From Hippasteria phrygiana (taxonomy: Eukaryota > Echinodermata > Asteroidea > Valvatida > Goniasteridae): DNA of 64,000 bases. Where the stretch lies: the NCBI GenBank assembly GCA_037893225.1, contig JAZGUH010000547.1, forward strand, positions 528,501 through 592,500. Direction: 5' to 3'. Both the position numbers and the translations under genes were made by a program. The notes beneath the pieces are model-generated. The model worked only from the letters and a program-made list of their open reading frames with translations. It was not told the DNA's origin and searched no databases. Below are positions 63,842 through 64,000 of the stretch, piece by piece (position 1 is the stretch's first letter; each line of letters begins with the position of its first letter).

Positions 63842-64000
63842 GTATAAACGGGTTTCAAGTATTCCTGCTTTTCCTACTCTTTTCCTTATTATTTTTCCTT
63901 GCTCCTATTTTTCCTACTTTTTCTTGAAATTCCCATTTTTTCCTGCTATTTTGTCCCGCAACTCCGAAAAATGAAATCTCATTGAATATTTTTTATAACT

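Overview
The window is nuclear DNA of an animal. Its genes are split into many short exons with GT-AG introns, the introns and intergenic DNA are packed with small non-autonomous transposons and tRNA-derived SINEs, and every recognised protein is a metazoan ortholog (HEATR4, RPS15A, TOMM22, CBY1, IFT140). The intron sizes, microsatellites, long G/C homopolymers and dense TIR elements fit a marine invertebrate. I favour a non-vertebrate deuterostome (echinoderm, hemichordate or amphioxus), but no gene here fixes the phylum.

Layout. 1-580: a 133-bp satellite. 614-24976, minus strand: a 24-exon gene for a protein of about 1019 residues with an N-terminal coiled coil, an acidic and basic linker and C-terminal HEAT repeats, best matched to HEATR4. 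25.0-29.6 kb: intergenic, with a 1.3-kb DNA transposon. 29645-36281, plus: RPS15A (uS8), 130 residues in four coding exons, with a 4.8-kb first intron full of nested elements. 36.5-42.6 kb: intergenic repeats. 42609-45436, plus: TOMM22, 127 residues in three exons. 47963-50969, minus: CBY1 (Chibby), 135 residues in three exons, convergent with TOMM22. 54966 to the right edge, plus: the first 418 codons of IFT140, nine coding exons, cut by the window end. All exon joins listed keep reading frame, and the phases were checked by hand.

Gene logic. CBY1 and IFT140 are both ciliary genes and lie head to head. An RFX X-box-like motif sits at 53288-53300, just before a probable IFT140 5' UTR exon. 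TOMM22 and CBY1 are also neighbours in human, so this pair looks like old microsynteny.

Mobile DNA. No transposase or reverse transcriptase reading frame was recognised, so all elements look non-autonomous. Families seen in several copies include TTAA-site MITEs (three types), hAT-like elements with 6-8 bp target duplications, a PIF/Harbinger-like MITE, a TA-flanked perfect 129-bp foldback and several tRNA-derived SINEs. The most unusual signal is a set of very small (15-30 bp) insertions, mostly palindromes starting CATGGAG and ending CTCCATG. Each is flanked by an exact 7-bp duplication, and one has a matching empty site in a second copy of its host transposon. A second notable signal is HEATR4 exon 9, whose 5' end and splice acceptor appear to come from the end of a MITE.
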